This document shows, piece after piece, positions 16,303 through 25,461 of a stretch of 64,000 bases of DNA. The stretch covers positions 1 through 64,000 of the forward strand of contig CBFHYU010000008.1 in NCBI GenBank assembly GCA_965660165.1. Direction: 5' to 3'. The notes beneath the pieces were generated by a model. The model worked only from the letters and a program-made list of their open reading frames with translations. It did not search any database and was not told where the DNA came from. Source of the DNA: WTJO01 sp965660165. Its GTDB lineage: Bacteria > Pseudomonadota > Alphaproteobacteria > Puniceispirillales > Puniceispirillaceae. Both the position numbers and the translations under genes were made by a program. How positions within the stretch are numbered: the stretch's first letter is position 1; every line of letters starts with the position of its first letter.

Positions 16303-16802
16303 TGGCATTAAAGCTAGCACGCACAATCCGATTTGATAGTTCTGATTTGAATATATTTGAGCGGGCGGCAGAAGAAGGGGAATGGGCTGTATCAGGCAGT
16401 TTTATGTTTTCAGGGATATCTGAAGATGCGCTTGTCGGTAAAACAAAACAGGCTTTTGCAAACGGATTTTTGGGGCTTTCCAGCTTTGGCTTTTCAACAC
16501 TTGTTAGCATTGTGTCTGCTACACAAGATGATAGCGAACACCTGTCTGAGATGCTTGCCAATCGGTTTATGGACGAGTTTGGTGCGCCGTCTATTGAGCT
16601 TGCCAGACAAGCGGCGGCAGAAGAAATTGACTTTATGGCAGATATTTGTTCTGAGCATAAAACAGGCACCTTGCTCAGCATTTCACGTAGCCTTACAGAA
16701 CAGGGCATAAAAGAGAGCTTTCGTTCAATTGCAAAGGCTGATTCATGCGCAGAACAACAAATCTGGACAATTATTGATGAAGATGAGGAGAGGCCAAGAT
16801 GA
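16302..16802 (+). CDS. DUF6505 family protein
   Basis: A 166-aa protein (ARTIRFDSSDLNIFERAAEEGEWAVSG...), acidic, with no transmembrane helix. By gene order and sequence it fits DUF6505, a family that sits between the lipoate-ligase-like gene and a DUF6352 gene in alphaproteobacterial formate dehydrogenase loci. The function is unknown. It shares one base with the previous stop, and its stop lies 4 bp into the next gene. Confidence 0.7.
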   Translation: MALKLARTIRFDSSDLNIFERAAEEGEWAVSGSFMFSGISEDALVGKTKQAFANGFLGLSSFGFSTLVSIVSATQDDSEHLSEMLANRFMDEFGAPSIELARQAAAEEIDFMADICSEHKTGTLLSISRSLTEQGIKESFRSIAKADSCAEQQIWTIIDEDEERPR

Positions 16803-17794
16803 CGCTGGCAGCGCTTGATTTCTGGATTACGTCTGGATGGCACCTATGTGATAGGGACAAGGATGGGCGTCTTCTGGCTGGGGATGATTTTATGGCAGCC
16901 TATTTCCAGCGCCCTGAACTGGCGCTGGTTGAGGAATCCTGTCCTGCAGAACATGCCCTTCATGCCAAGCTAGTTGAACAGCCATTTGCCCCTATTTCAG
17001 ATGATGAGCTGACGGCGATGGCAGACCCCGATATTATCGAGAATTATCGTGCAGTGCTTCGCTTTAGGGATTTCATCTCGCAATTTGAGACTGTCCAAGC
17101 GGCCTATATGGCGATTGCGAATGGGGCTGAAATTACGTTCCCGCCATTATTTGTGAACCAGCTTTGCCATATTATCATGCGTGAAATTCTGGCACATGAA
17201 ACAGAGCCTATGCATCTAAGGGCGGCCGAGATTCTGTATCGAAGCCAGTCTGTTACAGCAGAAGATGGGCGTATTATGGTAGCAGATGAAACAATCGTCC
17301 AGATGGCTGCAGATTCTCAGCGGCTAGAAGGCCAACAAGACAGGCCTGAAGAGGTGCAAATCGAAATCCTGACCCGTGATACCCAAGATGCTTATTGGGA
17401 GCGTTCGGATAATTTCGATACCGCAATTGATATTGCCCATACTCAGCCTGGTAATGATGCGATTGCACGCGTGCTTGAAAAATGGGTATATCACTTTCTC
17501 AATATCTCAGTTGAGATTACCCCGATGCTGCGAATTGATGATGAAGAATGGGCATGGCATATCGGCCTTGATAGTGAATCAACCATAATTTTGAATGATC
17601 TATATCATGGCCGCGCTGTGTCTGATGATAGGCTGAAACAAATTTTATGCCTGTTTAAGCTAGAATCAAAAACAGGCTTTTCAGACGCGATGAAAAACAA
17701 GCCTGTCTATCTGGCGCTCAGTATGAATAAAGCGGGCATTATCAATGCAAAGCCACAAAACCTGCTGGCTAATCTGCCCCTTGCCAATGCGTGA
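16799..17794 (+). CDS. DUF6352 family protein
   Basis: A 331-aa acidic soluble protein beginning LDFWITSGWHLCDRD. It matches DUF6352 by recall, with long helical middle sections and a C-terminal region rich in conserved Trp and Asp (DDEEWAWHIGLDS). It ends the four-gene unit mrp-ligase-DUF6505-DUF6352, and its stop is 3 bp from the convergent polyferredoxin. No catalytic motif is seen. Confidence 0.7.
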   Translation: MTLAALDFWITSGWHLCDRDKDGRLLAGDDFMAAYFQRPELALVEESCPAEHALHAKLVEQPFAPISDDELTAMADPDIIENYRAVLRFRDFISQFETVQAAYMAIANGAEITFPPLFVNQLCHIIMREILAHETEPMHLRAAEILYRSQSVTAEDGRIMVADETIVQMAADSQRLEGQQDRPEEVQIEILTRDTQDAYWERSDNFDTAIDIAHTQPGNDAIARVLEKWVYHFLNISVEITPMLRIDDEEWAWHIGLDSESTIILNDLYHGRAVSDDRLKQILCLFKLESKTGFSDAMKNKPVYLALSMNKAGIINAKPQNLLANLPLANA

Positions 17795-17797
17795 ATA

Positions 17798-19804
17798 CTA
17801 GTTCAAATAATCATCTGTAGTGCGTGGTTTTTTGCGCTCAGCCACATCTGCAATCTTATCATCTTGGCTGAAAATCGCATCCACGCGACAATCTTCGCAT
17901 AGTTTCAGCATATCTAGCTTGCCGCTTTGCTGGAACATGCTATGGCCTGACAGCCTGTCAATAATCGCTTCAATAGATTTTGTGGTACCAAAGGCCTTAC
18001 CACATGCCTTGCAATGATATGGCTCATCTTCAATAACAAGCTCTGTTGCCATTGCGCTATCAGCCAAATTAAATTGAGGGATGAGGTCTATTACCTTTTC
18101 AGGGCAGGTTACGGCGCAAATGCCGCATTGCAGACAAGCATCTTCCCGAAATAGTAATTGCGGCGCATCTGGATTATCCTGAAGCGCACCAGCAGGACAG
18201 GCTCCAACACATGACAAACAAATAGTGCAGTTTTCTGTATTGATCTCAACCCGCCCATAGGGCGCACCTGATGGCAGGCTAATGACGCTATCTTTGGCAT
18301 GGTTAGCTTGCGCTAGCGCCCGCATGGCAAGCCGTGTGATAGCCCGAGGCGCGCCAAGCGGAACAATGCGCGCTGGGGTAAATTTGGCAAGGCGAACAGA
18401 GCGATTTATCTGCTCTGAGATAGCTTGCGGATCAGCATTATCTAGCACTTCAAAACGGTTGTCACAATTGATGCCAACGCCGTCTAGCAACGCAGATGCA
18501 AGCGCAAATTGCGCTGTAATACTGCCTAGCTCGTCTGCTTTTTGCGGATTTATTATTACCATGACACGCTCAAAGCCAGATGCAATGCTTCCGACCAACA
18601 TATCATGGCCTACACGCCCTACACTATGCAGTTTATACGGGATCAAATTGGCAGGCAGGCCATCCCCAAATCGTGCAATCAGGGAAATCATCTCATCGCC
18701 ATAATCAGAATCATGTAATAACAAATAGGGGGCTGTGCCGCCTGCTGCCTGATAGGTGCGGCTGATCATGTCAAGCTGGGTAAGCTGGTCTGATAATGAC
18801 AGAAACTCTGTCTGAGCTGCGCCTGATGGGCAGACAGCCCCGCACATCCCGCATCCGCCGCAAATCCCGCTATCAATCGCGACAGAATCTCCAGCGCTGG
18901 TAATGGCGCCAGCAGGGCAGACATCAATACATCTGGTACAGCCAGTAAGGCCATTGCGAGTATGCGCACATAGCGCATCATCAAAATTGACATAAAGCGG
19001 TTTTTCAAACCCGCCTATCATCTCTGCGGCTTGCGCTTCTATCTGTTTTAGCTTAAGCCCGTCATTACTATCTGCTCTGAAATAGCCATCACGTTTTTGC
19101 CAGCCCGTAAATAAAGGCGTATCGCCACTTAAATCAATAATGATATCACATTGGGTATCTACATTATCGGAACTAGCAGAAAATAACGCTGTATCACGAC
19201 TATGCGGAAGCATGTCTGCAAACTGGTTAATTGTTAGTGAAAAGTTGGTGAATGAGCCTGATGCGCTGGCTATTTTTCCTTTGGTGACGGCAAAGCCAAA
19301 GCCATCAGGGGTGATATCATCTTGAGGGTCAAGCATCACCGTTACCCCTAATGTACTGCTTAATTTCTGGGCAAGCTCAATTCCAGCCTCGCCCCCGCGA
19401 TAAATCAGACATCTACCATGCGAGGTAAGGGACAGTAATTTTACCTGAGGCGGGTCTGTTTGGGCATGAGCTATCAATGCTGCCATTTTTGCTGAGGCAG
19501 ATCGTTTGTCCTCGCTCCAACCTGCCTGCTCACGAATATTGACAGTGATAGGCTCGGCAGCATGCTGTTCTTCTGCAAGCGCTGAAAATAATGTCTGAAA
19601 TTGGGTACAGGCAATCACCGCAGGCTGTTTATGTTCGGCAAAATGCTGCGATAGAATATCTTGTTGATCTGTACACAGGCCGTGATGCACACCCAGTGGC
19701 TCATCATAGCCAAGTGCAGCTGAAATTGTGGCTGAATCGATTTTCATGCTGTTGCCACAGCTACATAAAAAATGGTTTGGTGCAGATTTGGTTTGGTGTG
19801 ACAT
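17798..19804 (-). CDS. Large multi-[4Fe-4S] protein linked to formate dehydrogenase
   Basis: A 668-aa soluble polyferredoxin. The central part holds ferredoxin motifs CTRCIDVCPAGAI and CGGCGMCGAVCPSGA. The C-terminal third holds CTICLSCVGACPAGAL and CLQCGICAVTCPEKVID, then a CKACGKAFG zinc-ribbon-like segment and CEDCR. An N-terminal CSCG lies near residue 14. There is no signal peptide, so it is cytoplasmic. Its position beside the maturation genes and opposite to the formate operon suggests electron transfer during enzyme assembly, or in a cytoplasmic reductase. It does not match any one characterised enzyme I know. Confidence 0.82.
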   Translation of the reverse strand: MSHQTKSAPNHFLCSCGNSMKIDSATISAALGYDEPLGVHHGLCTDQQDILSQHFAEHKQPAVIACTQFQTLFSALAEEQHAAEPITVNIREQAGWSEDKRSASAKMAALIAHAQTDPPQVKLLSLTSHGRCLIYRGGEAGIELAQKLSSTLGVTVMLDPQDDITPDGFGFAVTKGKIASASGSFTNFSLTINQFADMLPHSRDTALFSASSDNVDTQCDIIIDLSGDTPLFTGWQKRDGYFRADSNDGLKLKQIEAQAAEMIGGFEKPLYVNFDDALCAHTRNGLTGCTRCIDVCPAGAITSAGDSVAIDSGICGGCGMCGAVCPSGAAQTEFLSLSDQLTQLDMISRTYQAAGGTAPYLLLHDSDYGDEMISLIARFGDGLPANLIPYKLHSVGRVGHDMLVGSIASGFERVMVIINPQKADELGSITAQFALASALLDGVGINCDNRFEVLDNADPQAISEQINRSVRLAKFTPARIVPLGAPRAITRLAMRALAQANHAKDSVISLPSGAPYGRVEINTENCTICLSCVGACPAGALQDNPDAPQLLFREDACLQCGICAVTCPEKVIDLIPQFNLADSAMATELVIEDEPYHCKACGKAFGTTKSIEAIIDRLSGHSMFQQSGKLDMLKLCEDCRVDAIFSQDDKIADVAERKKPRTTDDYLN

Positions 19805-20078
19805 TAGTAAAACAAGCCTCTCATCTGTGGATGATTTAGAGCGTATTTATGAGAAAACCATATGCTGAATCTCTATAACCCCGCACTTAATGGTGCGCCT
19901 CTGACTATACATAAAAATGAAGATATAACCAGTAGTGACAGTTTGATTTTGCAGTAACCCATGATGATATGAAAATATCTCAGCGATATTTTTTACCTAG
20001 TGGGCAAGATTTTGCACGCGGACAGGAAAAAGACTGGATACGCACTCTATATCGGACTAGGCTTATCTTATCAGCAAA
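19805..20078. other. Divergent region, polyferredoxin / formate dehydrogenase operon
   Basis: This 274-bp spacer must hold the promoter of the formate dehydrogenase operon. I see no strong palindrome and no credible small ORF in it. Confidence 0.35.
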
Positions 20079-20672
20079 ATGTTTAGGCGTGATAGAGTTT
20101 TAATGGATAGTCACATCCTTTATGGTGTCAGAGTAATTTGCGAAAAACAGCCAGTCGATAATCCGTGGATTGATCATAGATGGGCTGTGCATGATTTATT
20201 GCCGCAAAAATGGCAGGCAGGCGATGGCACGTTTCCAGTGGGATATGTGCCACTTACCCCCCTTCATGGTAGCGCTGAATCTGATGATGGATCTCAACTT
20301 TTTATGGCGGATATTCAAATAGATATGCATCATGCAGAAGCTGAAGCCTATGCCGAAAATCTGCAATCATCAGACCCGTCAATCTATATTGTGATGCGCC
20401 CCATCAGCGATGAGGATGAGGCAGAAACTGATGCTGAGATGATGCTGGTTGAGGTTAGCCTGTCACCTTATACAATTCAGGATTATGAAGATTGCGGCGA
20501 AGATCAGGTGGTGAAATTGCCTCTTGTAGGGCCTATGGCTGAGTTGGCGACCGAATTTGTTGCAACTTATTTCAAGCCTGAAAAATTCATTAAACGCAAA
20601 CGTGACAAAGCCATGATTGACCAGCATGAAATAAGAGGCGGGGATAGCCGAATTAAAAAAACCTATCAATAG
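20079..20672 (+). CDS. DUF3305 protein, first gene of the formate dehydrogenase operon
   Basis: A 197-aa protein with the DUF3305 opening VRVICEKQPVDNPWIDHRWAVHDLLP. An internal ATG at 20103 is an equally plausible start. Neither has a strong ribosome site. The DUF3305-DUF3306 pair is regularly found immediately upstream of formate dehydrogenase genes in alphaproteobacteria, so a role in assembly or regulation of the enzyme is likely. The mechanism is unknown. Confidence 0.78.
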   Translation: MFRRDRVLMDSHILYGVRVICEKQPVDNPWIDHRWAVHDLLPQKWQAGDGTFPVGYVPLTPLHGSAESDDGSQLFMADIQIDMHHAEAEAYAENLQSSDPSIYIVMRPISDEDEAETDAEMMLVEVSLSPYTIQDYEDCGEDQVVKLPLVGPMAELATEFVATYFKPEKFIKRKRDKAMIDQHEIRGGDSRIKKTYQ

Positions 20673-20704
20673 CGCAATCTGCCAGTTTTTAAGAAATCAA
20701 ACCT

Positions 20705-21550
20705 ATGAGCCAAAAAAAAGACACCAAAGCTGCCCCTCAGACTGACGCTGAAGAAACGCCATTTCTGAGCAGATGGTCACAGCGTAAACAGCAATCTCGT
20801 GCAGGTCTGTCACCAGAAACGCTGTCGGATGATTCTGCCCAAAACCAGCTAGAAGAGGCATCAGAAACCGCATTAGCAGATACGCAAGCAATCGAAGAAA
20901 GTGACAGTGAAAAATCGCTTTCAGATGAAGCGCTTTGCGAGAAATATGAACTTGTGCATCCAGATAAATGTGAGACACCAGAACAGCTAGACAGCTTTTT
21001 CACGCGCCCGTTGCCAGACCGAATAAGACAGCTTGCGATGCGTCGCATGTGGCGGATAAACCCGCTATTTAGATTCGCTGACGAGATGGTTGAGTATGGC
21101 GAAGATTTCACAGATGCAGCTACCGTTATTCCAGATATGGCAACTGCCTATAAGGTCGGAAAAGGCTATTTTGATAAATTATTTGTCGAGCATGATGAAG
21201 ACGCATCTGAAATTGCTGAAACGGCTCCTGAAAATGGGGCTGAACCACGCGATGAGCCGATAGCTGAAACTGATTCTCAAAAAGACACAGAAATGGCACA
21301 ATCAGAGGTAGAGGAAAAGGCAGAAATTGCGCAAAAAGATAATTCTGAACAGCGGCCAGAGTTAGTCTTAGATAAGGGGGAGGCTGATAGCGGTAGTGGC
21401 GTAGTGCCATCAGGCGCAGAAAACAGCCAAATTCAGCAGGATTTAGCGCACGCCATGCCCCGTTCAGATAGCCCCGACCACGCTAAGGATGAGGCTTTTG
21501 ACGCCCCTAAACAGCCGCCACGCCGCATGGTGTTCACACGCAATAGCTAA
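20705..21550 (+). CDS. DUF3306 protein
   Basis: A 281-aa protein whose N-terminus PFLSRWSQRKQQSRAG, followed by RIRQLAMRRMWRINPLFRF, is diagnostic for DUF3306. The last 130 residues are a low-complexity, Glu/Ala/Asp/Gln-rich tail that most family members lack or have in other form. It sits between DUF3305 and the TorD-like gene. Possibly a scaffold or regulator of the dehydrogenase. Function unknown. Confidence 0.8.
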   Translation: MSQKKDTKAAPQTDAEETPFLSRWSQRKQQSRAGLSPETLSDDSAQNQLEEASETALADTQAIEESDSEKSLSDEALCEKYELVHPDKCETPEQLDSFFTRPLPDRIRQLAMRRMWRINPLFRFADEMVEYGEDFTDAATVIPDMATAYKVGKGYFDKLFVEHDEDASEIAETAPENGAEPRDEPIAETDSQKDTEMAQSEVEEKAEIAQKDNSEQRPELVLDKGEADSGSGVVPSGAENSQIQQDLAHAMPRSDSPDHAKDEAFDAPKQPPRRMVFTRNS

Positions 21551-21622
21551 AAACCAGCTGTTTTTCCGCATGATGGGGAGATTGACCTTTACTTGATAGG
21601 CGAATGCAAGGTATCGTTTATC

Positions 21623-22249
21623 ATGGATCGAGGGAGTGTAGCCATTTCTGTTCAAACTGAACGTGTAGCGGATGAAGATGTTCTGCGAGCTAATATGTAT
21701 GCTTTCTTGGCAGGGCTATTGCGCTCAGAGCCTTCGGCCGAATTGGTAAGGTCTGTATCTGAGCTGTCAGGTGATGAGACGACTCTCGGCAAGGCAAGTG
21801 CGACACTTGCGTATTTGGCGCAAGAAATGTCGGTTGAAAAAATCAGGTCAGAATATGTCGATGTGTTTATCGGGGTGGGACGTGGTGAATTATTGCCTTA
21901 TTGCTCATTCTACCTAACCGGATTTCTTAATGAAAAACCACTTGCAAATTTGCGTCAGGATATGGCGCAAATCGGTATAGCGCGCGCTGATAACGCGAAA
22001 GACCCAGAAGATCATATTGCCAGCCTGTGCGAAATGATGGGCGGTCTAATTTTAGGCAGCTATGGGCGTAGCTTCAGCGTGTCAGAACAGGCGCGCTTTT
22101 TTAACAAACATCTAGCGCCGTGGGCAGGCTTGTTTTTTGCCGACCTTGAGGCCGCTAAAACAGCAGTATTTTATGCGCCTGTCGGCACGATGGGGCGGAT
22201 ATTCATGGATATTGAAAGCCAAGCTTTCAGTATGAGCGGGTCAGAGTAG
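21623..22249 (+). CDS. TorD/DmsD-family molybdoenzyme chaperone
   Basis: A 208-aa protein, start taken at ATG 21623 rather than 21593. It has the TorD-like YAFLAGLLRSEPS, LPYCSFYLTGFLNEKPL and DHIASLCEMMGGLI segments. The chaperone binds the Tat signal of the large subunit and holds it for metal-cofactor insertion before export. The adjoining small TAT protein and fdhA are its likely clients. It is encoded in the operon ahead of them. Confidence 0.82.
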   Translation: MDRGSVAISVQTERVADEDVLRANMYAFLAGLLRSEPSAELVRSVSELSGDETTLGKASATLAYLAQEMSVEKIRSEYVDVFIGVGRGELLPYCSFYLTGFLNEKPLANLRQDMAQIGIARADNAKDPEDHIASLCEMMGGLILGSYGRSFSVSEQARFFNKHLAPWAGLFFADLEAAKTAVFYAPVGTMGRIFMDIESQAFSMSGSE

Positions 22250-22314
22250 CGAGACGCCTCTGGCCTAAGTCACGCCAAACCTGAGAGGGGGCGGCAAATT
22301 TGGAGGAAATGCAA

Positions 22315-22506
22315 ATGGAAACCAAAAAAACAGAAGCAGGACAGGCAGGGCGCCGAGATTTCCTTAAGCTGTCAGCACTAGGTGTTGCGGCAGGGGCGGT
22401 AGCGGCAAGCTCAACTGCACAAGCTTCAGAAAAACGTGAGGTTTCTTCTGGTGATTATCAGGAAACCGAACATGTGAAAGCGTTCTATGAGCTTGCCCGT
22501 TTCTAG
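22315..22506 (+). CDS. Small TAT-signal protein of the formate dehydrogenase region
   Basis: A 63-aa protein with a twin-arginine signal GRRDFLKLSALGVAAGAVA and a short mature tail of about 30 residues. This is the TIGR02811 pattern, a small protein found only beside formate dehydrogenases. The ATG at 22315 has GGAGGA 7 bases upstream. Nearby in-frame ATG 22309 and TTG 22300 are worse placed. It may help Tat export or enzyme assembly. It is 55 bp before fdhA. Confidence 0.82.
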   Translation: METKKTEAGQAGRRDFLKLSALGVAAGAVAASSTAQASEKREVSSGDYQETEHVKAFYELARF

Positions 22507-22561
22507 TTAGATTCGGGGTAGATTTTTAGAACATAATGTCAATTTCTCGAAGGAGGAAGAT

Positions 22562-25450
22562 ATGCTTAGAAAGAAAGCGTCAGGGGTAGCGAGAGGCCCC
22601 CAGTCAGCGTCTTTCGTTGGCAAGATTGCCGAAAAAGCTGTTGACCGTCGTGCATTCCTGAAAGGTTCAGGGCTTGCAATTGGTGGTGTAGCAGCGGCAT
22701 CTGCGTTTGTGGGTTCGAGTATCAAGCCTGCACAAGCTGTGACTGCGGGTGCAGCACAGATCAAAAAGACTGTGTGTACGCATTGTTCGGTCGGCTGTAC
22801 TGTTATGGCCGAAGTGAATAATGGTGTATGGACAGGTCAGGAACCAGGCTGGGATAGCCCGATTAATCTTGGCGCACATTGTGCCAAAGGGGCTTCAGTG
22901 CGTGAAACCGCTAGCGGTGAGCGTCGTCTGAAATATCCAATGAAGCTGGTTGGTGGCAAGTGGACACGCATGTCATGGGATGATGCGATTGAGGAAATCG
23001 GCGATAAAATGCTTGATATCCGCGAATCGTCAGGTCCTGATTCAGTGTACTGGCTGGGTTCTGCAAAGCATAATAATGAGCAGGCATATCTGTTCAGAAA
23101 GCTATATGCATATTGGGGGTCAAATAATGGTGACCACCAAGCGCGTATCTGTCACTCAACAACAGTTGCTGGTGTTGCCAATACATGGGGCTATGGCGCC
23201 ATGACCAACTCATATAATGATATTCACAATTCTCGTGCAATTTTCATTATTGGCGGTAACCCTGCAGAAGCGCACCCTGTTTCACTGCTTCATGTGTTGA
23301 AAGCAAAAGAACAGAATAATGCGCCTTTGATTGTTTGTGATCCACGTTTCACAAGAACAGCTGCACATGCTGATGAATATGTCCGCTTCCGTCCAGGCTC
23401 AGACGTTGGTCTGATCTGGGGTATCATGTGGCATATTTTCGAAAATGGCTGGGAAGATAAGGAATTTATCCGCCAGCGCGTTTACGGCATGGAAGATGTG
23501 CTTGAAGAAGTAGCCAAATGGACTCCAGAAGAAACTGAGCGTGTAACAGGTGTACCTGGCTCACAGCTTCGCCGCGTTGCTCAGACTATGGCAAATAACC
23601 GCCCTGGTACGTTCATCTGGTGTATGGGTGGTACTCAGCATACCAATGGTAACAATAATACTCGTGCTTACTGTGCGCTTCAGCTTGCCTTAGGCAATAT
23701 GGGCACAGAAGGTGGCGGTGCCAATATTTTCCGTGGCCATGATAATGTGCAGGGTGCAACAGATTTCTGTGTGCTGTCACATTCTCTGCCAGGCTATTAT
23801 GGTCTGTCAGCGGGTGCATGGGGTCACTGGTCTCGTGTATGGGGCGAGGATTATGAATGGCTGAAAGCTCGTTTTGCCTCAATTAAGGGTAAAGACGGTA
23901 AATCTAAGAGCCTGATGAATATGTCTGGTATTCCGGTATCTCGCTGGATCGATGGTGTTCTTGAAAATAAGAACAATATGGATCAGCCTGATAATGTACG
24001 TGCGATGGTGTTCTGGGGTCATGCTCCGAACTCTCAGACACGTATGAAGGAAATGAAGACAGCTATGGAAAAGCTGGATTTGATGGTTGTTATTGATCCA
24101 TATCCAACAGTTTCTGCTGTATTGTCTGACAGAACAGATGGTGTGTATCTTCTGCCTGCCACAACTCAGTTCGAAACCTATGGTTCTGTAACTGCGTCAA
24201 ACCGTTCATTGCAGTGGCGTGAAAAGGTTATCGACCCGTCATTCGATTCATTGCCAGATCATACAATCATCTACAAATTTGCCAAGAAGCTTGGTTTTGC
24301 AGATCGTATGTTCCGCAATATCACTGTGAATAATGACGAGCCGCTTATCGAAGATGTTACCCGTGAATTTAATAAGGGTATGTGGACGATTGGCTATACT
24401 GGTCAGTCACCTGAGCGTCTGAAGCTGCATATGGAAAATCAGCACACCTTTGATAGAACAACATTGCAGGCCGTTGGTGGCCCTGCTGATGGTGACTATT
24501 ATGGTCTGCCATGGCCATGTTGGGGAACTGCTGAGATGGGTCATCCAGGAACACCTATCCTGTATGATACATCAAAGCCAGTTGCTGAAGGTGGTCTATG
24601 CTTCCGTGCGCGTTTTGGTGTTGAACATGAAGGCAATAACCTGTTGGCAGAAGGCTCATATCCTGCGGGCTCTGAAATCAAGGATGGTTATCCTGAATTT
24701 TCAATGGCTATGCTTAAGAAGATGGGCTGGGATGGCGATCTAACGGCTGAAGAAAAATCAGCTATTGATGGCGTTGCTGGTGATAAGACAAACTGGAAAA
24801 CTGACCTTTCAGGTGGTATCCAGCGCGTTGCTATCAAGCATGGCTGTGCGCCATTTGGTAATGCTAAGGCGCGTGTTAAGGTCTGGACATTCCCAGATCC
24901 AATTCCGCTTCACAGAGAGCCGCTATATACTAGCCGCCGTGATCTGGTTGAGGATTATCCAACCTATTCTGATAGAAAGCTATATCGTCTTCCGACTTTA
25001 TATAAATCTATTCAGGATGTGGATCATTCTAAAAACTTCCCGATCATCCTTACATCTGGCCGTCTGGTCGAATATGAAGGTGGTGGTGATGAAACGCGGT
25101 CAAACCCATGGCTTGCAGAACTTCAGCAAGACATGTTTGTCGAAATGAACCCTCGTGATTCAAACACATTGGGGATCAAAGATGGCGACATGGTATGGGT
25201 AAAAACACCTGAAGGTGCGCAGATCAAGGTTATGGCCATGGTCACTGAACGTGTAGCTGCAGGGGTTGCCTTCTTGCCATTCCACTTCGGTGGACATATG
25301 GAAGGTAAGGACTTACGGGATAAATATCCTGCAGGTGCAGACCCGTATGTGTTAGGTGAAGCTGCGAACACAGCAATGACCTATGGATATGACTCAGTTA
25401 CGCTCATGCAGGAAACAAAATGTTCCCTGTGTGCCATTGAGCGGGTATAG
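22562..25450 (+). CDS. fdhA: Formate dehydrogenase catalytic subunit FdhA (W/Mo, Tat-exported)
   Basis: A 962-aa molybdopterin oxidoreductase that oxidises formate to CO2 in the periplasm. A twin-arginine motif RRAFLKGSG is at residues 29-37. A [4Fe-4S] site follows at C72, C75, C79 and C107. The metal-ligand position is cysteine, C197 (ARICHSTTVAG), not selenocysteine as in E. coli FdnG, followed by the conserved H198. The C-terminal MopB-binding domain begins near residue 790. A strong AGGAGGA site precedes the ATG. The neighbouring tungstate uptake genes make tungsten a plausible metal, which is inference. Long codon-level conservation and abundant ribosome signal fit a highly expressed protein. 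Confidence 0.96.
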   Translation: MLRKKASGVARGPQSASFVGKIAEKAVDRRAFLKGSGLAIGGVAAASAFVGSSIKPAQAVTAGAAQIKKTVCTHCSVGCTVMAEVNNGVWTGQEPGWDSPINLGAHCAKGASVRETASGERRLKYPMKLVGGKWTRMSWDDAIEEIGDKMLDIRESSGPDSVYWLGSAKHNNEQAYLFRKLYAYWGSNNGDHQARICHSTTVAGVANTWGYGAMTNSYNDIHNSRAIFIIGGNPAEAHPVSLLHVLKAKEQNNAPLIVCDPRFTRTAAHADEYVRFRPGSDVGLIWGIMWHIFENGWEDKEFIRQRVYGMEDVLEEVAKWTPEETERVTGVPGSQLRRVAQTMANNRPGTFIWCMGGTQHTNGNNNTRAYCALQLALGNMGTEGGGANIFRGHDNVQGATDFCVLSHSLPGYYGLSAGAWGHWSRVWGEDYEWLKARFASIKGKDGKSKSLMNMSGIPVSRWIDGVLENKNNMDQPDNVRAMVFWGHAPNSQTRMKEMKTAMEKLDLMVVIDPYPTVSAVLSDRTDGVYLLPATTQFETYGSVTASNRSLQWREKVIDPSFDSLPDHTIIYKFAKKLGFADRMFRNITVNNDEPLIEDVTREFNKGMWTIGYTGQSPERLKLHMENQHTFDRTTLQAVGGPADGDYYGLPWPCWGTAEMGHPGTPILYDTSKPVAEGGLCFRARFGVEHEGNNLLAEGSYPAGSEIKDGYPEFSMAMLKKMGWDGDLTAEEKSAIDGVAGDKTNWKTDLSGGIQRVAIKHGCAPFGNAKARVKVWTFPDPIPLHREPLYTSRRDLVEDYPTYSDRKLYRLPTLYKSIQDVDHSKNFPIILTSGRLVEYEGGGDETRSNPWLAELQQDMFVEMNPRDSNTLGIKDGDMVWVKTPEGAQIKVMAMVTERVAAGVAFLPFHFGGHMEGKDLRDKYPAGADPYVLGEAANTAMTYGYDSVTLMQETKCSLCAIERV

Positions 25451-25461
25451 GGAGGAAAATC

